NCBI GenBank assembly: GCA_023400055.1
Contig: JAEXFN010000018.1
Location: forward strand, 434,001-498,000
Direction: 5' to 3'
Length of the DNA: 64,000 nt
From: Bacillota bacterium
Lineage (GTDB): Bacteria; Bacillota; UBA4882; UBA8346
The translations under genes and the position numbers were made by a program. Shown piece after piece: positions 34,401-43,015 of this stretch. The notes below the pieces were generated by a model that had not been told where the DNA came from, did not search any database, and saw only the letters and a program-made list of their open reading frames with translations. How positions within the stretch are numbered: position 1 is the stretch's first letter; the number at the start of each line of letters is the position of its first letter.

Positions 34401-34582
34401 AAGATTATGAGGCGGCCAAACACCAAAGCGACCTCAGGCCACGGGCCAACGTCTTCCTCAACCTGGACCACCTGCACATGGGAATCGGCGGCGATACCGG
34501 CTGGACTAAGACAGTCCATCCCGAATACTGGATCAACAGCGGGATCTACGAATACTCTTTTCTCATAAAGCCGCTCGGTTAA
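31487..34582 (+). CDS. GH2 beta-galactosidase (LacZ type), copy 1
   Basis: 1031 residues from the ATG at 31487, with GGAAAGGA upstream. The five-domain LacZ layout is visible: sugar-binding domain (YVKVLDGQWRFRLFPKPEQVPEDF...PVPSNWEVLGYDKPVYTNMIYPF), barrel with NAVRTCHYPNDPYWYDLCDEFGIYLVDEANLETHG, acid/base Glu in SLGNEAGAGASH, nucleophile Glu in FIMCEYAYSKSNSNGNVHKYW, and the C-terminal beta-sandwich ending DTGWTKTVHPEYW. No signal peptide, so cytoplasmic. The nucleophile region reads AYSKSNSNGN instead of the usual AHAMGNSNG. It is monocistronic, ending at a bidirectional hairpin. Confidence 0.93.
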   Translation: MFDTRPWETQYINQINRQKMHSPYGAYEDAAQAKSCDRRASRYVKVLDGQWRFRLFPKPEQVPEDFSGRDFDAIAWDTIPVPSNWEVLGYDKPVYTNMIYPFPRDNPQDRHELQASAEDPALLRPPFVPEENATGCYITDFDLPDCYAGRTILLNFDGVESCFYLWVNGHPVGYSEDSKLAAEFDITPFVQTGPNRLAVQVMRFCDGSYLECQDYWHLSGIHRSVTICAKPKHCIQDYQIETLFDSAYRDATLRVQLWPGREQAGFADLSFEAELFDGTGNSVIKSDRFCFRNFRGYLRPTFVADIELKVAQPHQWTAEDPYLYTLVLTLRNHAGEAIDFESARVGFRQVEIDAHGILKLNGKRLILRGVNRHEHCPEDGRTVSRERMRQDILTIKRLNFNAVRTCHYPNDPYWYDLCDEFGIYLVDEANLETHGVDGDLSHDSAWIGAYLERAVRMELRDKNHPSVLIWSLGNEAGAGASHAAMYGYLKEADPTRPVQYQSQSPRGNISDIICPMYPNLDWVRQVLADDSDLRPFIMCEYAYSKSNSNGNVHKYWAMTDQFPRFQGGFVWDFSDKALIRTAADGTRQWAYGGDFDEEVTDPVLDMCLNGVVGPDLAPHPGAFEIKKHQSPVRVFPGDLERGAFEVRNTYHQSDLSHLRLTWEIQCDGITVRAGTVEELAALPGESATIKIPYDQARYCGECFINFQLLLKVDLPWAERGFELYNQQFELPFSRRALPDLAVRSCALQVADQGQAILISGPDCSVRFDKASGLITQAIYHGRQLLLGGTDNFYRAPTGIDTACSKPGANYTAEWKALSLDQLQPEATDCAVTTAENAALVKVHTVFNGGILESRTEYEIGGKGILVRKQVLVQKLPCSIPRIGVSFALPRESSQIEWFGRGPFENYWDRKLAANVGRYQSTVAEQNTPYILPVECGGKEDVRWLCIHDGAGHGLKITGGRDFHFDVHYNPVQDYEAAKHQSDLRPRANVFLNLDHLHMGIGGDTGWTKTVHPEYWINSGIYEYSFLIKPLG

Positions 34583-34630
34583 AAGCCGCACGGCCCTGGT
34601 TGACGCTCGGATTGCAGTCGCTGAAATGAT

Positions 34631-34678
34631 AAAGCGCCGTCAGCACTATCAAAAAACCATGCTGGCGACGCTTTTGTC
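34631..34678 (+). terminator. Hairpin terminator between the two convergent GH2 genes
   Basis: AAAGCGCCGTCAGCA (34631-34645) pairs with TGCTGGCGACGCTTT (34660-34674) with one mismatch and one G-U. A short T-run follows on the plus strand. It may serve both convergent genes. Confidence 0.75.
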
Positions 34679-34695
34679 TGTCCGGCGGCTTCACT

Positions 34696-37600
34696 TTAGC
34701 GGCTGCCGGGTTTAAGGTTTAGCGTAAAGACGAACTCCGCTTCATTCAGGCGGTATTTTTCGATCAGTTCCGGGCCGCAACTGTTGGAACCGATCCCGCT
34801 TTGCCGGTAATCCAGGCAAAGCACGGTATAATCCGATTCCTCCAGCTCGAAATCATGCTTTTTGGCCGTCAGTTCTTCCTGGGTATAGTGAGAGGCGTTG
34901 AAGCTGAAGTTGGTCTCATTGTCGAAACTAATTTGAGCGCCCAAAGGATCGGAGACCGCCAGATAATCGCAGCCGAAATGCGAGCCATTTTCCTGCGGTT
35001 TGATATAATTAACATAGAGATCGGTCACCGTAGTTTGAAACAGTCCTTCATACGAAGCTCGGTGTTTATCGATATAGCTTTCATATGGCCCATATCCGAA
35101 ATAGGTCACGTTTTCAAAGGATTTCGGCAGGAACATCCGTACCCCGAAGCGCGGCAGAAACGGCATCTCCATATTCTTTTGCACCCGGAACCGCGATTTT
35201 ATCTCGCCGGTCGGAAGGATTATGAACTCAGCCGCTATCTTCAGCACCACCTGGATATAAACCGGGGCGATCGCCAGCTGCGCCGCAATGACCACGCGAT
35301 CCGCCACTTTCTTGACTGCCGTGTCGTATACTTTTATTTGGATCCGGTCATACCCGGCCTCTTCCCACTTCTTCCGGATATACATGTCGTTATCGGTCGG
35401 CGCCCGCCACAGATTATACAGCATCGGCTTGACCAGATAATTTTCATTGTCGAAGACGAGCGTATTAAATAGCCCGGTTGTCTTAGAGAATGTGTATTTA
35501 AAATTGCCGCCGCGAACCACGATCAATGCGTCATACTCTTTAAAATTTACTTCCCCAAGAACCGACGCCGGAACGGCAACCGGCTGGTATTTCCGCTCAT
35601 CCCGCGAAAGCCGGAATTGATCAAACCCTAAGACATCCCCTGACTTGGTAAACGCCCAATCATGCATCTGAACATACTCGAACTTGATCAGGCACTTGCC
35701 GGTTTGCGGAAGATCATAAGCGATGTGAACCGTTTTGGATTGATGGGCGGGCAAATCCAGATCCCTGATCTCGCCAGTGGCTATCACGCCGCCGTCTTGC
35801 GTGATCTCGTATCTTATATAGAGATAATCTTTTAAGTTCGTAAAATCGAGATGGTTGGTGAACGCAAACTGGCCGCCCGGCAATGAAACCACGGCAGCCC
35901 GGACCGGGCGGATCACATTTTTATATTCTTTAAGGCCAGTGTAAGGGGTGCGGTCGGGAAAGGTTAAGCCGTCGACGCAGAAATTGCCGTCATTGGGAAA
36001 ATCGTTAAAATCCCCGCCGTAGAGGAATTTCTTCCGGCCGTCCAAGGTTCTGCCGGCATAGACCGCATGGTCGCACCATTCCCAGACCAGGCCGCCGACC
36101 AATCCGTCGTAACGGTAGATCCGGTCAAAATAATCCTCGAGGTCGCCGGGGCCATTTCCCATGGCATGACAAACTTCACACAAAATCAGCGGTTTCTGAT
36201 CCGGTTTGGTGAAATAATCTTCAATGAATTCAACGGGCGGATACATCCGGCTGAAGACATCGAGCACGCTCAGATCGTGCGTCCTGCCGGGTAGCGGATG
36301 AATGCTGCTCTCGTAATGCAGCAGCCGCGAAGGGTCATACTGTTTGACCCAGCGGGCCGCCTTGACAAAGTTTTCGCCATAACCCGATTCGTTGCCCAGC
36401 GACCAAAAGACAATCGCGGGCCGGTTCTTATCCCGGATCACCGCTCTCTGCACCCGGTCGAGGATGGCCGCCTCAAACGGCCCTTCGTTGGCCAGCAGGG
36501 CGATGGTGGTTTCCCGGCTGCCGCCGTAGATCGTGACCCCGCCATGGATCTCCAGATCGGCCTCGGCAATGACATAGAAGCCGTATTCGTCGCAGAGCTC
36601 CGTGAAGAACGGCGCGTTTGGATAATGGCTGGTTCGGATGGCATTGATATTATGCTGTTTCATTAACTCCAGATCTTTAATCATGTCGGTCAAAGTGACC
36701 GCGTAACCGGAATAGGGGTCGCTGTCGTGCCGGTTGACGCCCTTGATCTTGATGGCCGTGCCGTTAAGATGGATAACGCCGTTGCGTACGAAGATCTCGC
36801 GAAAACCCACTTTTTCGACGATAGTCTCGCCGCAAGCCGTCAAAACCAAGGAATAAAGATAAGGATTCTCCGCGTTCCATAATACGGGCTTGGCAATTTT
36901 CACGGCCAATTTGCCCGAATCCGTGCTTCCGCTGGCAATCACCGTGTTACCGGCGTCGTACAGCTGATATTCAACCGGCTCATTCCGTTCCAGAAATTCG
37001 AAGTCGACCGCCAAGGTGGCCTCTTCATAGGCCTCCGAAAGCTCAGTCTTGACAAAGTAATCCCGGATATGGTTCGCGGGCCGGTAAAGAAGGTACACGT
37101 CTCTAAAAATACCGGACATCCGCAACTTATCCTGATCCTCAAGATAAGAACCGGCGCACCATTTGAAGACCAGGGCCGCGATCTTGTTGCGACCTTCTCT
37201 TAGATATTCGGTAATATCAAATTCACCGGTGCTATGGGAAACCTGGTTGTAACCGACGAATCCGCCGTTAACCCACAAATAAAGGCACGAGTCCACGCCC
37301 TCGAAATTGAGATACTTCCGCTCCGCAGCGTGTTCCTTGGCGATGTCGCAATAAGTAATATAGGCGCTGCACGGATTTTCGGCCGGGATATGCGGCGGAT
37401 CGTAGGGAAAGGGATATTTGATGTTCGTATACTGGTGACGATCGTAACCGTGCATTTGCCAGACGGATGGAACGGGTAGCGTATCAAACGATTGCGCCGC
37501 AAAATCCTCCCGAAAAAAATCATCGGGGACGGTAGCCAAATTCCGGTAATATTTGAACTGCCAATCGCCGTTCAAGAGTTGAAACTGGTCGGACTCCCCG

Positions 37601-37713
37601 CGGCGCTTCCGGAGCGCATCGGTTGCATCCGAATATGGAATGTAGTAGGAACGGTATTTCATGGTATTGACGCCAAGAACGTCGGGATCCTCGAAATAAT
37701 TTACTAATTTCAC
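34696..37713 (-). CDS. GH2 beta-galactosidase (LacZ type), copy 2
   Basis: 1005 residues from the GTG at 37713, with AAGGAAG 7 bp upstream (a GTG at 37719 is also open). Motifs: TLPVPSVWQMHGYDRHQYTNIKYPFPYDPPHIP, NAIRTSHYPNAPFFTELCDEYGFYVIAEADLEIHG, acid/base in WSLGNESGYGENF and nucleophile in LILCEVCHAMGNGPGDLEDYFD. No signal peptide. It is only distantly similar to copy 1, so they are likely to differ in substrate. It is the last gene of the iclR-kdgK-dgoA-dgoD operon, linking galactoside hydrolysis to galactonate breakdown. Confidence 0.92.
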   Translation of the reverse strand: MKLVNYFEDPDVLGVNTMKYRSYYIPYSDATDALRKRRGESDQFQLLNGDWQFKYYRNLATVPDDFFREDFAAQSFDTLPVPSVWQMHGYDRHQYTNIKYPFPYDPPHIPAENPCSAYITYCDIAKEHAAERKYLNFEGVDSCLYLWVNGGFVGYNQVSHSTGEFDITEYLREGRNKIAALVFKWCAGSYLEDQDKLRMSGIFRDVYLLYRPANHIRDYFVKTELSEAYEEATLAVDFEFLERNEPVEYQLYDAGNTVIASGSTDSGKLAVKIAKPVLWNAENPYLYSLVLTACGETIVEKVGFREIFVRNGVIHLNGTAIKIKGVNRHDSDPYSGYAVTLTDMIKDLELMKQHNINAIRTSHYPNAPFFTELCDEYGFYVIAEADLEIHGGVTIYGGSRETTIALLANEGPFEAAILDRVQRAVIRDKNRPAIVFWSLGNESGYGENFVKAARWVKQYDPSRLLHYESSIHPLPGRTHDLSVLDVFSRMYPPVEFIEDYFTKPDQKPLILCEVCHAMGNGPGDLEDYFDRIYRYDGLVGGLVWEWCDHAVYAGRTLDGRKKFLYGGDFNDFPNDGNFCVDGLTFPDRTPYTGLKEYKNVIRPVRAAVVSLPGGQFAFTNHLDFTNLKDYLYIRYEITQDGGVIATGEIRDLDLPAHQSKTVHIAYDLPQTGKCLIKFEYVQMHDWAFTKSGDVLGFDQFRLSRDERKYQPVAVPASVLGEVNFKEYDALIVVRGGNFKYTFSKTTGLFNTLVFDNENYLVKPMLYNLWRAPTDNDMYIRKKWEEAGYDRIQIKVYDTAVKKVADRVVIAAQLAIAPVYIQVVLKIAAEFIILPTGEIKSRFRVQKNMEMPFLPRFGVRMFLPKSFENVTYFGYGPYESYIDKHRASYEGLFQTTVTDLYVNYIKPQENGSHFGCDYLAVSDPLGAQISFDNETNFSFNASHYTQEELTAKKHDFELEESDYTVLCLDYRQSGIGSNSCGPELIEKYRLNEAEFVFTLNLKPGSR

Positions 37714-37758
37714 AGCCACACTTCCTTTTGACGAATCATGACTCCTAAACCGCTGGGC

Positions 37759-38904
37759 TTACCACTCGGCAATCGAGCCATCTTCGTGCCGCCAGACCGG
37801 GTTGCGCCATTGGTGATCGTGGTCCTCGGCGGCGACGAGCGCCTTGTCGACCTCGACGCCCAGTCCCGGGCCTTGCGGCAGATCGACAAACCCGTCCTTA
37901 AATTCGAATACTTCCTTATTCACGATATAATCGAGCACGCTGCCGGTTTCATTATAATGGATGCCCATACTCTGCTCCTGAATCACGGCATTGTGACAGG
38001 TGGCGTCCACCTGCAAACAGGCGGCCAGGGCAACCGGTCCCAAGGGGCAGTGGGGCGCCAGCGCCACGTCGAACGCTTCCGCCATGGCGGCGATCTTTTT
38101 GACCTCGGTGATCCCGCCGGCGTGCGACAGGTCCGGTTGGATAATGTCAATGCAACCGAGTTGCAGCAGGCGTTTGAAATCCCAGCGTGAAAAGAGCCGT
38201 TCGCCGGTAGCGATGGGAATGTTGCTGGCCCGAGCCACCTCGACGAAACTCTCCATATTGTCGCATAACACCGGTTCCTCGATGAACATCGGGTCGAACT
38301 GCTCCAGTTTTTTGGCGAGGATCTTCGCCATCGGCTTGTGGACCCGGCCGTGGAAGTCGATGGCGATGCCGAAGTATTTCCCGACCGCCGCGCGGATAGA
38401 GGCGACCCGTTCCAGCACGGCGTCGATCTTGTCATAACTGTCGATATATTGCAATTCCTCGGTGGCGTTCATCTTGACGGCCCGAAAACCCTGGCGCTGT
38501 TTTTCCAGCGCCGCCTCGGCCACATCGGCCGGCCGGTCGCCGCCCACCCAGGAATAGACTTTCATCCGCTCGCGGCAGCTGCCGCCCATCAATTCATAAA
38601 CCGGCGCGTGATATCGCTTCCCTTTGATGTCCCAGAGCGCCTGATCGATGCCGGCGATGGCGCTCATTAGCACCGGTCCGCCCCGGTAAAACCCGGCCCG
38701 GTACAGCATATTCCAGATATCCTCGATATGCCCGGGATCCTTGCCGATGAGGTAATCCGCGAGTTCGGTGACGGCCGCTTTGACCGTCGCCGCCCGGCCC
38801 TCGACGACCGGTTCGCCCCAGCCCGCGATCCCCTCGTCAGTGTCGATCTCCACAAAGCACCATCTGGGACGCACCAGATATGTCGCAACCTTGGTGATTT
38901 TCAC
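37759..38904 (-). CDS. dgoD: Galactonate dehydratase-like enolase superfamily enzyme
   Basis: 381 residues starting GTG with GAGGAGAT upstream. The enolase-superfamily barrel has MKITKVATYLVRPRWCFVEIDTDEGIAGWGEPVVEG, GKRYHAPVYELMGG and FIEEPVLCDNMESF with metal ligands DFHG, EEP and GERLFSRWDFK, and the catalytic HCPLGPVALAACLQ, all as in DgoD. It would convert D-galactonate to 2-keto-3-deoxygalactonate. Placement beside a KDG-type kinase and a KDPG-type aldolase supports the De Ley-Doudoroff pathway. Confidence 0.9.
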   Translation of the reverse strand: MKITKVATYLVRPRWCFVEIDTDEGIAGWGEPVVEGRAATVKAAVTELADYLIGKDPGHIEDIWNMLYRAGFYRGGPVLMSAIAGIDQALWDIKGKRYHAPVYELMGGSCRERMKVYSWVGGDRPADVAEAALEKQRQGFRAVKMNATEELQYIDSYDKIDAVLERVASIRAAVGKYFGIAIDFHGRVHKPMAKILAKKLEQFDPMFIEEPVLCDNMESFVEVARASNIPIATGERLFSRWDFKRLLQLGCIDIIQPDLSHAGGITEVKKIAAMAEAFDVALAPHCPLGPVALAACLQVDATCHNAVIQEQSMGIHYNETGSVLDYIVNKEVFEFKDGFVDLPQGPGLGVEVDKALVAAEDHDHQWRNPVWRHEDGSIAEW

Positions 38905-38934
38905 AGCAACTCATCTCCTCGAAACTGCCGATTT

Positions 38935-39558
38935 TTAGTTTATGCTGGCGACCAGTCCGGCCACTTGTGCGGCGGCCCGGTCCCACGAGTCATTCGCGAT
39001 AAGCTCCTTCGGAATCAGACTGCTGCCGATCCCCGCGCCGATGAAGCCCCGCTTCAAAAACTCCCGGAGGTTATGCGCTCCGACGCCGCCCACCGCCACA
39101 TAGCTGGTATCCGAGAACGGCCCCTTCAGGCTGTTGATGTAAGTAAGCGGCAGGTCGCCGGCGGGAAACAGTTTCAGCGTGTTGAAGCCGTATTTCAGAC
39201 AGGCAGCGACATCGGTGGGAGTCATCACGCCCGGAAGCAGCGCGATGCCCTGGTTTTGGCAGTATTCCAACACGTCCGCGCCGGAAGAGGGCGAGAGCAG
39301 AAATTGGGCTCCGGCATTGACTGCCGCCTGCGCCAGCGGAACGCTGATCGCGGTGCCCGCGCCGACCGCGAGCTTGCCGTCATAAAGGCGCCGCGCCAGC
39401 TCGATCTGGGCCAGCGCGTCCGGGGAGTTCAAGGCGATTTCGAGCAGCTTGATCCCGCCCTCATAAATCGCCCCGATGTAGGCGGCGGTTTTTTCAAAGG
39501 GAACGTTCCGCAGGATGGCGATGATCTTGTGCTCGGCAATGGACTTTTCCAGGTTCAT
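38935..39558 (-). CDS. dgoA: 2-dehydro-3-deoxy-6-phosphogalactonate aldolase
   Basis: 207 residues from the ATG at 39558 (MNLEKSIAEHKIIAILRNVPFEK), with AAAGGAAG upstream. The KDPG/KDPGal aldolase fold shows IAILRNV, EIALNSPDALAQI, GAGTAISVPLAQAAVNAGAQFLLSP, and the Schiff-base lysine in TLKLFPAGDLP. It cleaves KDPGal to pyruvate and glyceraldehyde 3-phosphate. It lies between the kinase and dehydratase genes in one operon. Confidence 0.9.
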   Translation of the reverse strand: MNLEKSIAEHKIIAILRNVPFEKTAAYIGAIYEGGIKLLEIALNSPDALAQIELARRLYDGKLAVGAGTAISVPLAQAAVNAGAQFLLSPSSGADVLEYCQNQGIALLPGVMTPTDVAACLKYGFNTLKLFPAGDLPLTYINSLKGPFSDTSYVAVGGVGAHNLREFLKRGFIGAGIGSSLIPKELIANDSWDRAAAQVAGLVASIN

Positions 39559-39615
39559 CTGAACACTTCCTTTGGGTAAATTGACATCGGATGCCAAAAA
39601 TAATGACGATTGGGC

Positions 39616-40566
39616 CTATCTGTAAATAATCTCCTTGTTGGTCAGAAAGTTGTGCATCTCCGCTTGGCTCGGCAAGCCTTCGGTATCCCCGGCGGTCTGG
39701 GTCGCCAGCCCGCCCATGATGCTGCCCATCGTTCCGCAGGTCTCCAGCGGCAACCCTTCCAGGATGCCGGCCACAAATCCGGCGTTGAAAGCGTCGCCCG
39801 CTCCGACCGCGTCGATCCGTTTCCACTTGGTCGGCGGGATCTGGTGGATGGCATCCTTGGTGCCGACCCAGGCGCCGTTGGGGCCGTCTTTTACCGCCAG
39901 ATAGGTAAGCCGGTCCAGCTTGAACAATTGTTCAAAGATTTCGTGAATCGCGCCGGTTTGCAACAGGATCCGGGCCTCGCCCACTCCGAGTGAAATGATG
40001 TCGGCCTGCTTGAGAATTTCCAGCATGAGCGGCGTGTAATCCTTGCCGTTCCATAACTTGAGCCGGATATTGGGATCGAAGCTGATGAGAACCTGGTTTT
40101 GCCTGGCGATCGCGATGGCCTTTTGTACGGCCAAACTGCAGCTCTCGCTGAGGACAGGGGTAATGCCGGTGATATGCAGGATTTTGGCGGCGGCGATATA
40201 ATCCGGGTCGATATCCGCCGGGGACAGGAAACTGGCCGCCGAGCCTTCGCGGTAATAGAACACCTTGGTTTCGCTGATGGCGTTGATCTCTTTGAACATT
40301 ACCCCGCTGCGGTGCTGCCCGTCAAAGACCACCCGCGAAGTATCCACGCCTTCGGCCCGGATCTGGTTGAGAATGAAGTGTCCGAATTCATCCTCGCCGA
40401 GCCGGCTGATCCATCCGGCGGAATGGCCCAGCTTTTGGAGGCCGATCGCCAGGTTGCTTTCGGCGCCGGCGATCCGGATGCGGTAATGGGTCGCATAGCG
40501 CAACGGTTCGTTGGCCATAGGCGCGAAGACAGCCATGGTTTCGCCGAGAGTCACAAGTTCAGCCAA
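39616..40566 (-). CDS. 2-keto-3-deoxygluconate/galactonate kinase (PfkB family)
   Basis: 316 residues from a TTG at 40566, chosen because AAGGAG lies 10 bp upstream; a TTG at 40587 would overlap that site. PfkB motifs are visible: ESNLAIGLQKLGHSAGWISRLGEDEFGHFILNQI near the N-terminus and the catalytic KWKRIDAVGAGDAFNAGFVAGILEG near the C-terminus. It should phosphorylate 2-keto-3-deoxygalactonate, the product of the adjacent dehydratase. Gluconate-type substrates are possible too. Confidence 0.88.
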   Translation of the reverse strand: MAELVTLGETMAVFAPMANEPLRYATHYRIRIAGAESNLAIGLQKLGHSAGWISRLGEDEFGHFILNQIRAEGVDTSRVVFDGQHRSGVMFKEINAISETKVFYYREGSAASFLSPADIDPDYIAAAKILHITGITPVLSESCSLAVQKAIAIARQNQVLISFDPNIRLKLWNGKDYTPLMLEILKQADIISLGVGEARILLQTGAIHEIFEQLFKLDRLTYLAVKDGPNGAWVGTKDAIHQIPPTKWKRIDAVGAGDAFNAGFVAGILEGLPLETCGTMGSIMGGLATQTAGDTEGLPSQAEMHNFLTNKEIIYR

Positions 40567-40607
40567 ATGAAATTCACTCCTTATCAATGCAATATGGATA
40601 CCATGAT

Positions 40608-41390
40608 TCAGACCATATGCGCAAAATCGATCGCCACGTTCTTCAGCCAGGTTTCGAGCTTGGCCTTGGCGTTGAAGAGCAGATGCTTGACGAGCTCCCC
40701 TTTTTCCTCGGAGTAGCGGAACGTCGGTATGGCGACGCTGAGGGCCGCGATGATCGCATTATTTTTGCGGATGGGTATGGCGATGCAACGCACGTATTGG
40801 TTGGATTCCTCGATCTCATAGGCCAGTCCTTCGATCCGCGCCCGCTGCAGCTGGCTTTCGAGCACCTTGAGATCGGTGATGGTCTTCTCGGTCAGCGGCT
40901 TCAGGCCCTTGGGATACAGCGCTTTCAGGTCCTCCAGGTCATGATCCATCAACAACGCCTTGCCGAGACCGGTCCCATACGCCGGCAGGCGGTTGCCGAC
41001 GGTCGATATCATGCGGATCGGTTCCGGGGAATCGACCTTTTTCAGATACAGCACATCCCCGCCGACCAGCGTGGCGAAATGGCAGGTCTCCAGGCAGACA
41101 TTGACGATGTTTTGCATCTCGTCCTGGATCTGTTTCAGGATATCGAAACTCTTCAAGAAGGAATTGCCGACGTGAAAGGCCATGGAGCCGATGCTGTATT
41201 TGGAGGTGGTTTCATTGAAAACAAGGTATTGCCGTTCGAGCAAGGTATGGATGATGGGGAACATGCTGCTTTTCGGAGCGCCGATGGCCGTGCAAATTTC
41301 CGTCAAGGTGTAGCCTTCGCTGTTGGAGGCGATGTACTCGAACACATCCAGCACCCTGCTTGTCGAACGATGATCTGTCTTACCCGGCAT
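40608..41390 (-). CDS. IclR-family regulator of the galactonate operon
   Basis: 260 residues. The N-terminal winged HTH (RVLDVFEYIASNSEGYTLTEICTAIGAPKSSMFPIIHTLLERQYL) and the effector domain (LVGGDVLYLKKVDSPEPIRMISTVGNRLPAYGTGLGKALL) are typical IclR. It is the first gene of the operon and is divergent from the ABC transporter, with a TACGAA-N5-TTCGTA palindrome between them. A hexuronate or 2-keto-3-deoxy acid effector would be usual for such regulators. Confidence 0.9.
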   Translation of the reverse strand: MPGKTDHRSTSRVLDVFEYIASNSEGYTLTEICTAIGAPKSSMFPIIHTLLERQYLVFNETTSKYSIGSMAFHVGNSFLKSFDILKQIQDEMQNIVNVCLETCHFATLVGGDVLYLKKVDSPEPIRMISTVGNRLPAYGTGLGKALLMDHDLEDLKALYPKGLKPLTEKTITDLKVLESQLQRARIEGLAYEIEESNQYVRCIAIPIRKNNAIIAALSVAIPTFRYSEEKGELVKHLLFNAKAKLETWLKNVAIDFAHMV

Positions 41391-41593
41391 CGATTATTCC
41401 TCGCAGTCTTAAACCATCAAGTAGTTATTTCTTCATTCAATGTACGAAATGAAAAATTGAAATTCACATATACGAACGTCGTTATCGTAACACTCTGTTG
41501 TTCTTTTGTCAAGGCAATCCTTCAGCTCCGGATTCCATCAAAAAAATTCACTTGATTTAGGTGAGTAAACCCGCTAGAATCCCTGATTCAAAC

Positions 41594-41622
41594 TTTACAA
41601 AACGGGAAGACTGTGCTATTAT
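41594..41622 (+). promoter_or_regulatory. Promoter of the sugar ABC transporter
   Basis: TTTACA (41594-41599) and TATTAT (41617-41622) with an exact 17 bp spacer, upstream of the binding-protein gene. Confidence 0.65.
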
Positions 41623-41648
41623 AACAATCGTGTTACGGTGTTTTTAAA

Positions 41649-41665
41649 TACGAAAATAGTTCGTA
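41649..41665. promoter_or_regulatory. Candidate IclR operator
   Basis: TACGAA-AATAG-TTCGTA is a perfect 6+6 palindrome about 20 bp after the predicted transcription start of the ABC transporter. A further TACGAAAT and ATACGAACG occur at 41440-41480 near the iclR start. Position fits repression of both divergent transcripts. Confidence 0.6.
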
Positions 41666-41711
41666 TATAAGAACAACCGGTACTTATTTTACATATTAGG
41701 GAGGAATCAAA

Positions 41712-43001
41712 ATGTGGATGAAAAGGTTGTTGCTATTCCTACTCGTCTTATCCATGGCGATGACCGTGAGCCTCACCGGTTATGGCGCGAAGGCGGCAGC
41801 GGAGAATAAGCCCGTCGTACTTACCGTTTGGAGTTGGGACGATACGTTTAACATTCCGATCATCAAAAAGGCCGGCCAAGTCTACGCCAAGAATCACCCC
41901 AACGTCACCGTCAACGCCGTGGCCCTCGGTAAAAACGATGTCTACACCAAACTGCAGACCGGACTCGCCGCCGGCGGCAAAGCCCTACCGGACATCGTTC
42001 TTTTGGAAGATTACGTCTCCTATAAATATCTCAACAACTATTCCAAACATTTTGCCGATCTTTCCAAAAGCATCAATTATAAAGATTTCTTGACCTTTAA
42101 AAAAGACGCCGTCACCTATAAGGGCAAAAAATACGGCGTGCCGCTGGACGCCGGCCCAACCTCACTCTTCTACCGGGTCGACCTCCTGAAGAAAGCCGGT
42201 TACACCGAAGCCGACATGCAGAACCTCACCTGGGATAAGCTGATCGAGATCGGCCAGAAAGTCACTAAGGTCACCGGCGTAAAATGGTACTTAGAGAACG
42301 CCAGCAACCGGACTTCGATGATTCGTCTGATCATGCAGTCGGCGGGCACCTGGTATTTCGATAAGCGCGGCAACGTCAACATCAAGAATAACGCTGCCCT
42401 TAAGCAAGCTTTCCAGATTATTAAGAAGATGATCGACAGCGGCATCATGTATGAGGCCCAGGATGACAACGATTATAACAGCGCGCTGAATCAAGGCAAA
42501 GTGGCCTCCATCGTCGTCTCGCCGTGGATCGTCAGCACCATTAAAGCTGCCAAAGAGCAGAGCGGACTCTGGCGTGTTGCTCCCACTCCGCGGCTGGCGA
42601 AATTGAAATCGAAAAACGCCTCCAACGTTGGCGGCAGTGCCTGGTATGTCATGCAGAACTCTCCTAACAAGGCCGTGGCCATCGACCTACTCAAGACCGC
42701 CTTTGACGGCAACGACCAATTCTATCAAGATATCCTGGTCAATCAGGGCTGCATGTTCTCGTATCTCCCCTCCCTTACCGACAAGGTCTTCGACAACGGC
42801 GATCCCTTCTTCGGTGGCCAGAAGATCAGTCAAATGTTTGTCAACACGATGAAACAGGTTCAGGGCTTCAATTACGGCGGATACGTCAGCGAGGCCAACG
42901 ATGCGGTCAATACCGCGATTGTAGGCTACCTCAAGGGATCCGCTTCCCTCAATGACGCTGTCAACCAAGCCGACGATCAACTCCGGAACCAGCTGCAATA
43001 A
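41712..43001 (+). CDS. Sugar ABC transporter substrate-binding protein (lipobox Cys lost)
   Basis: 429 residues, with GGGAGGA before the ATG. An N-terminal signal (MWMKRLLLFLLVLSMAMTVSLTGYGAKAAAENK) is followed by a family-1 extracellular solute-binding fold: VVLTVWSWDDTFNIPIIKKAGQVYAKNHPNVTVN, ALPDIVLLEDYVSYKYLNNYSKHFADLSK, YKGKKYGVPLDAGPTSLFYRVDLLKKAGY. The lipobox LTGCG expected in a Gram-positive binding protein reads LTGYG, so the lipidated cysteine is replaced by tyrosine (codon TAT). Cleavage after AKAAA by signal peptidase I remains possible. It binds a sugar for the two permeases downstream, probably a galactoside by context. Confidence 0.88.
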   Translation: MWMKRLLLFLLVLSMAMTVSLTGYGAKAAAENKPVVLTVWSWDDTFNIPIIKKAGQVYAKNHPNVTVNAVALGKNDVYTKLQTGLAAGGKALPDIVLLEDYVSYKYLNNYSKHFADLSKSINYKDFLTFKKDAVTYKGKKYGVPLDAGPTSLFYRVDLLKKAGYTEADMQNLTWDKLIEIGQKVTKVTGVKWYLENASNRTSMIRLIMQSAGTWYFDKRGNVNIKNNAALKQAFQIIKKMIDSGIMYEAQDDNDYNSALNQGKVASIVVSPWIVSTIKAAKEQSGLWRVAPTPRLAKLKSKNASNVGGSAWYVMQNSPNKAVAIDLLKTAFDGNDQFYQDILVNQGCMFSYLPSLTDKVFDNGDPFFGGQKISQMFVNTMKQVQGFNYGGYVSEANDAVNTAIVGYLKGSASLNDAVNQADDQLRNQLQ

Positions 43002-43015
43002 TTACCGGGCTCGAA

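Noticed and set aside
41391..41711. Riboswitch between iclR and the transporter
   Set aside because: The region is explained by divergent promoters and a TACGAA palindrome; no long conserved stem system is visible.
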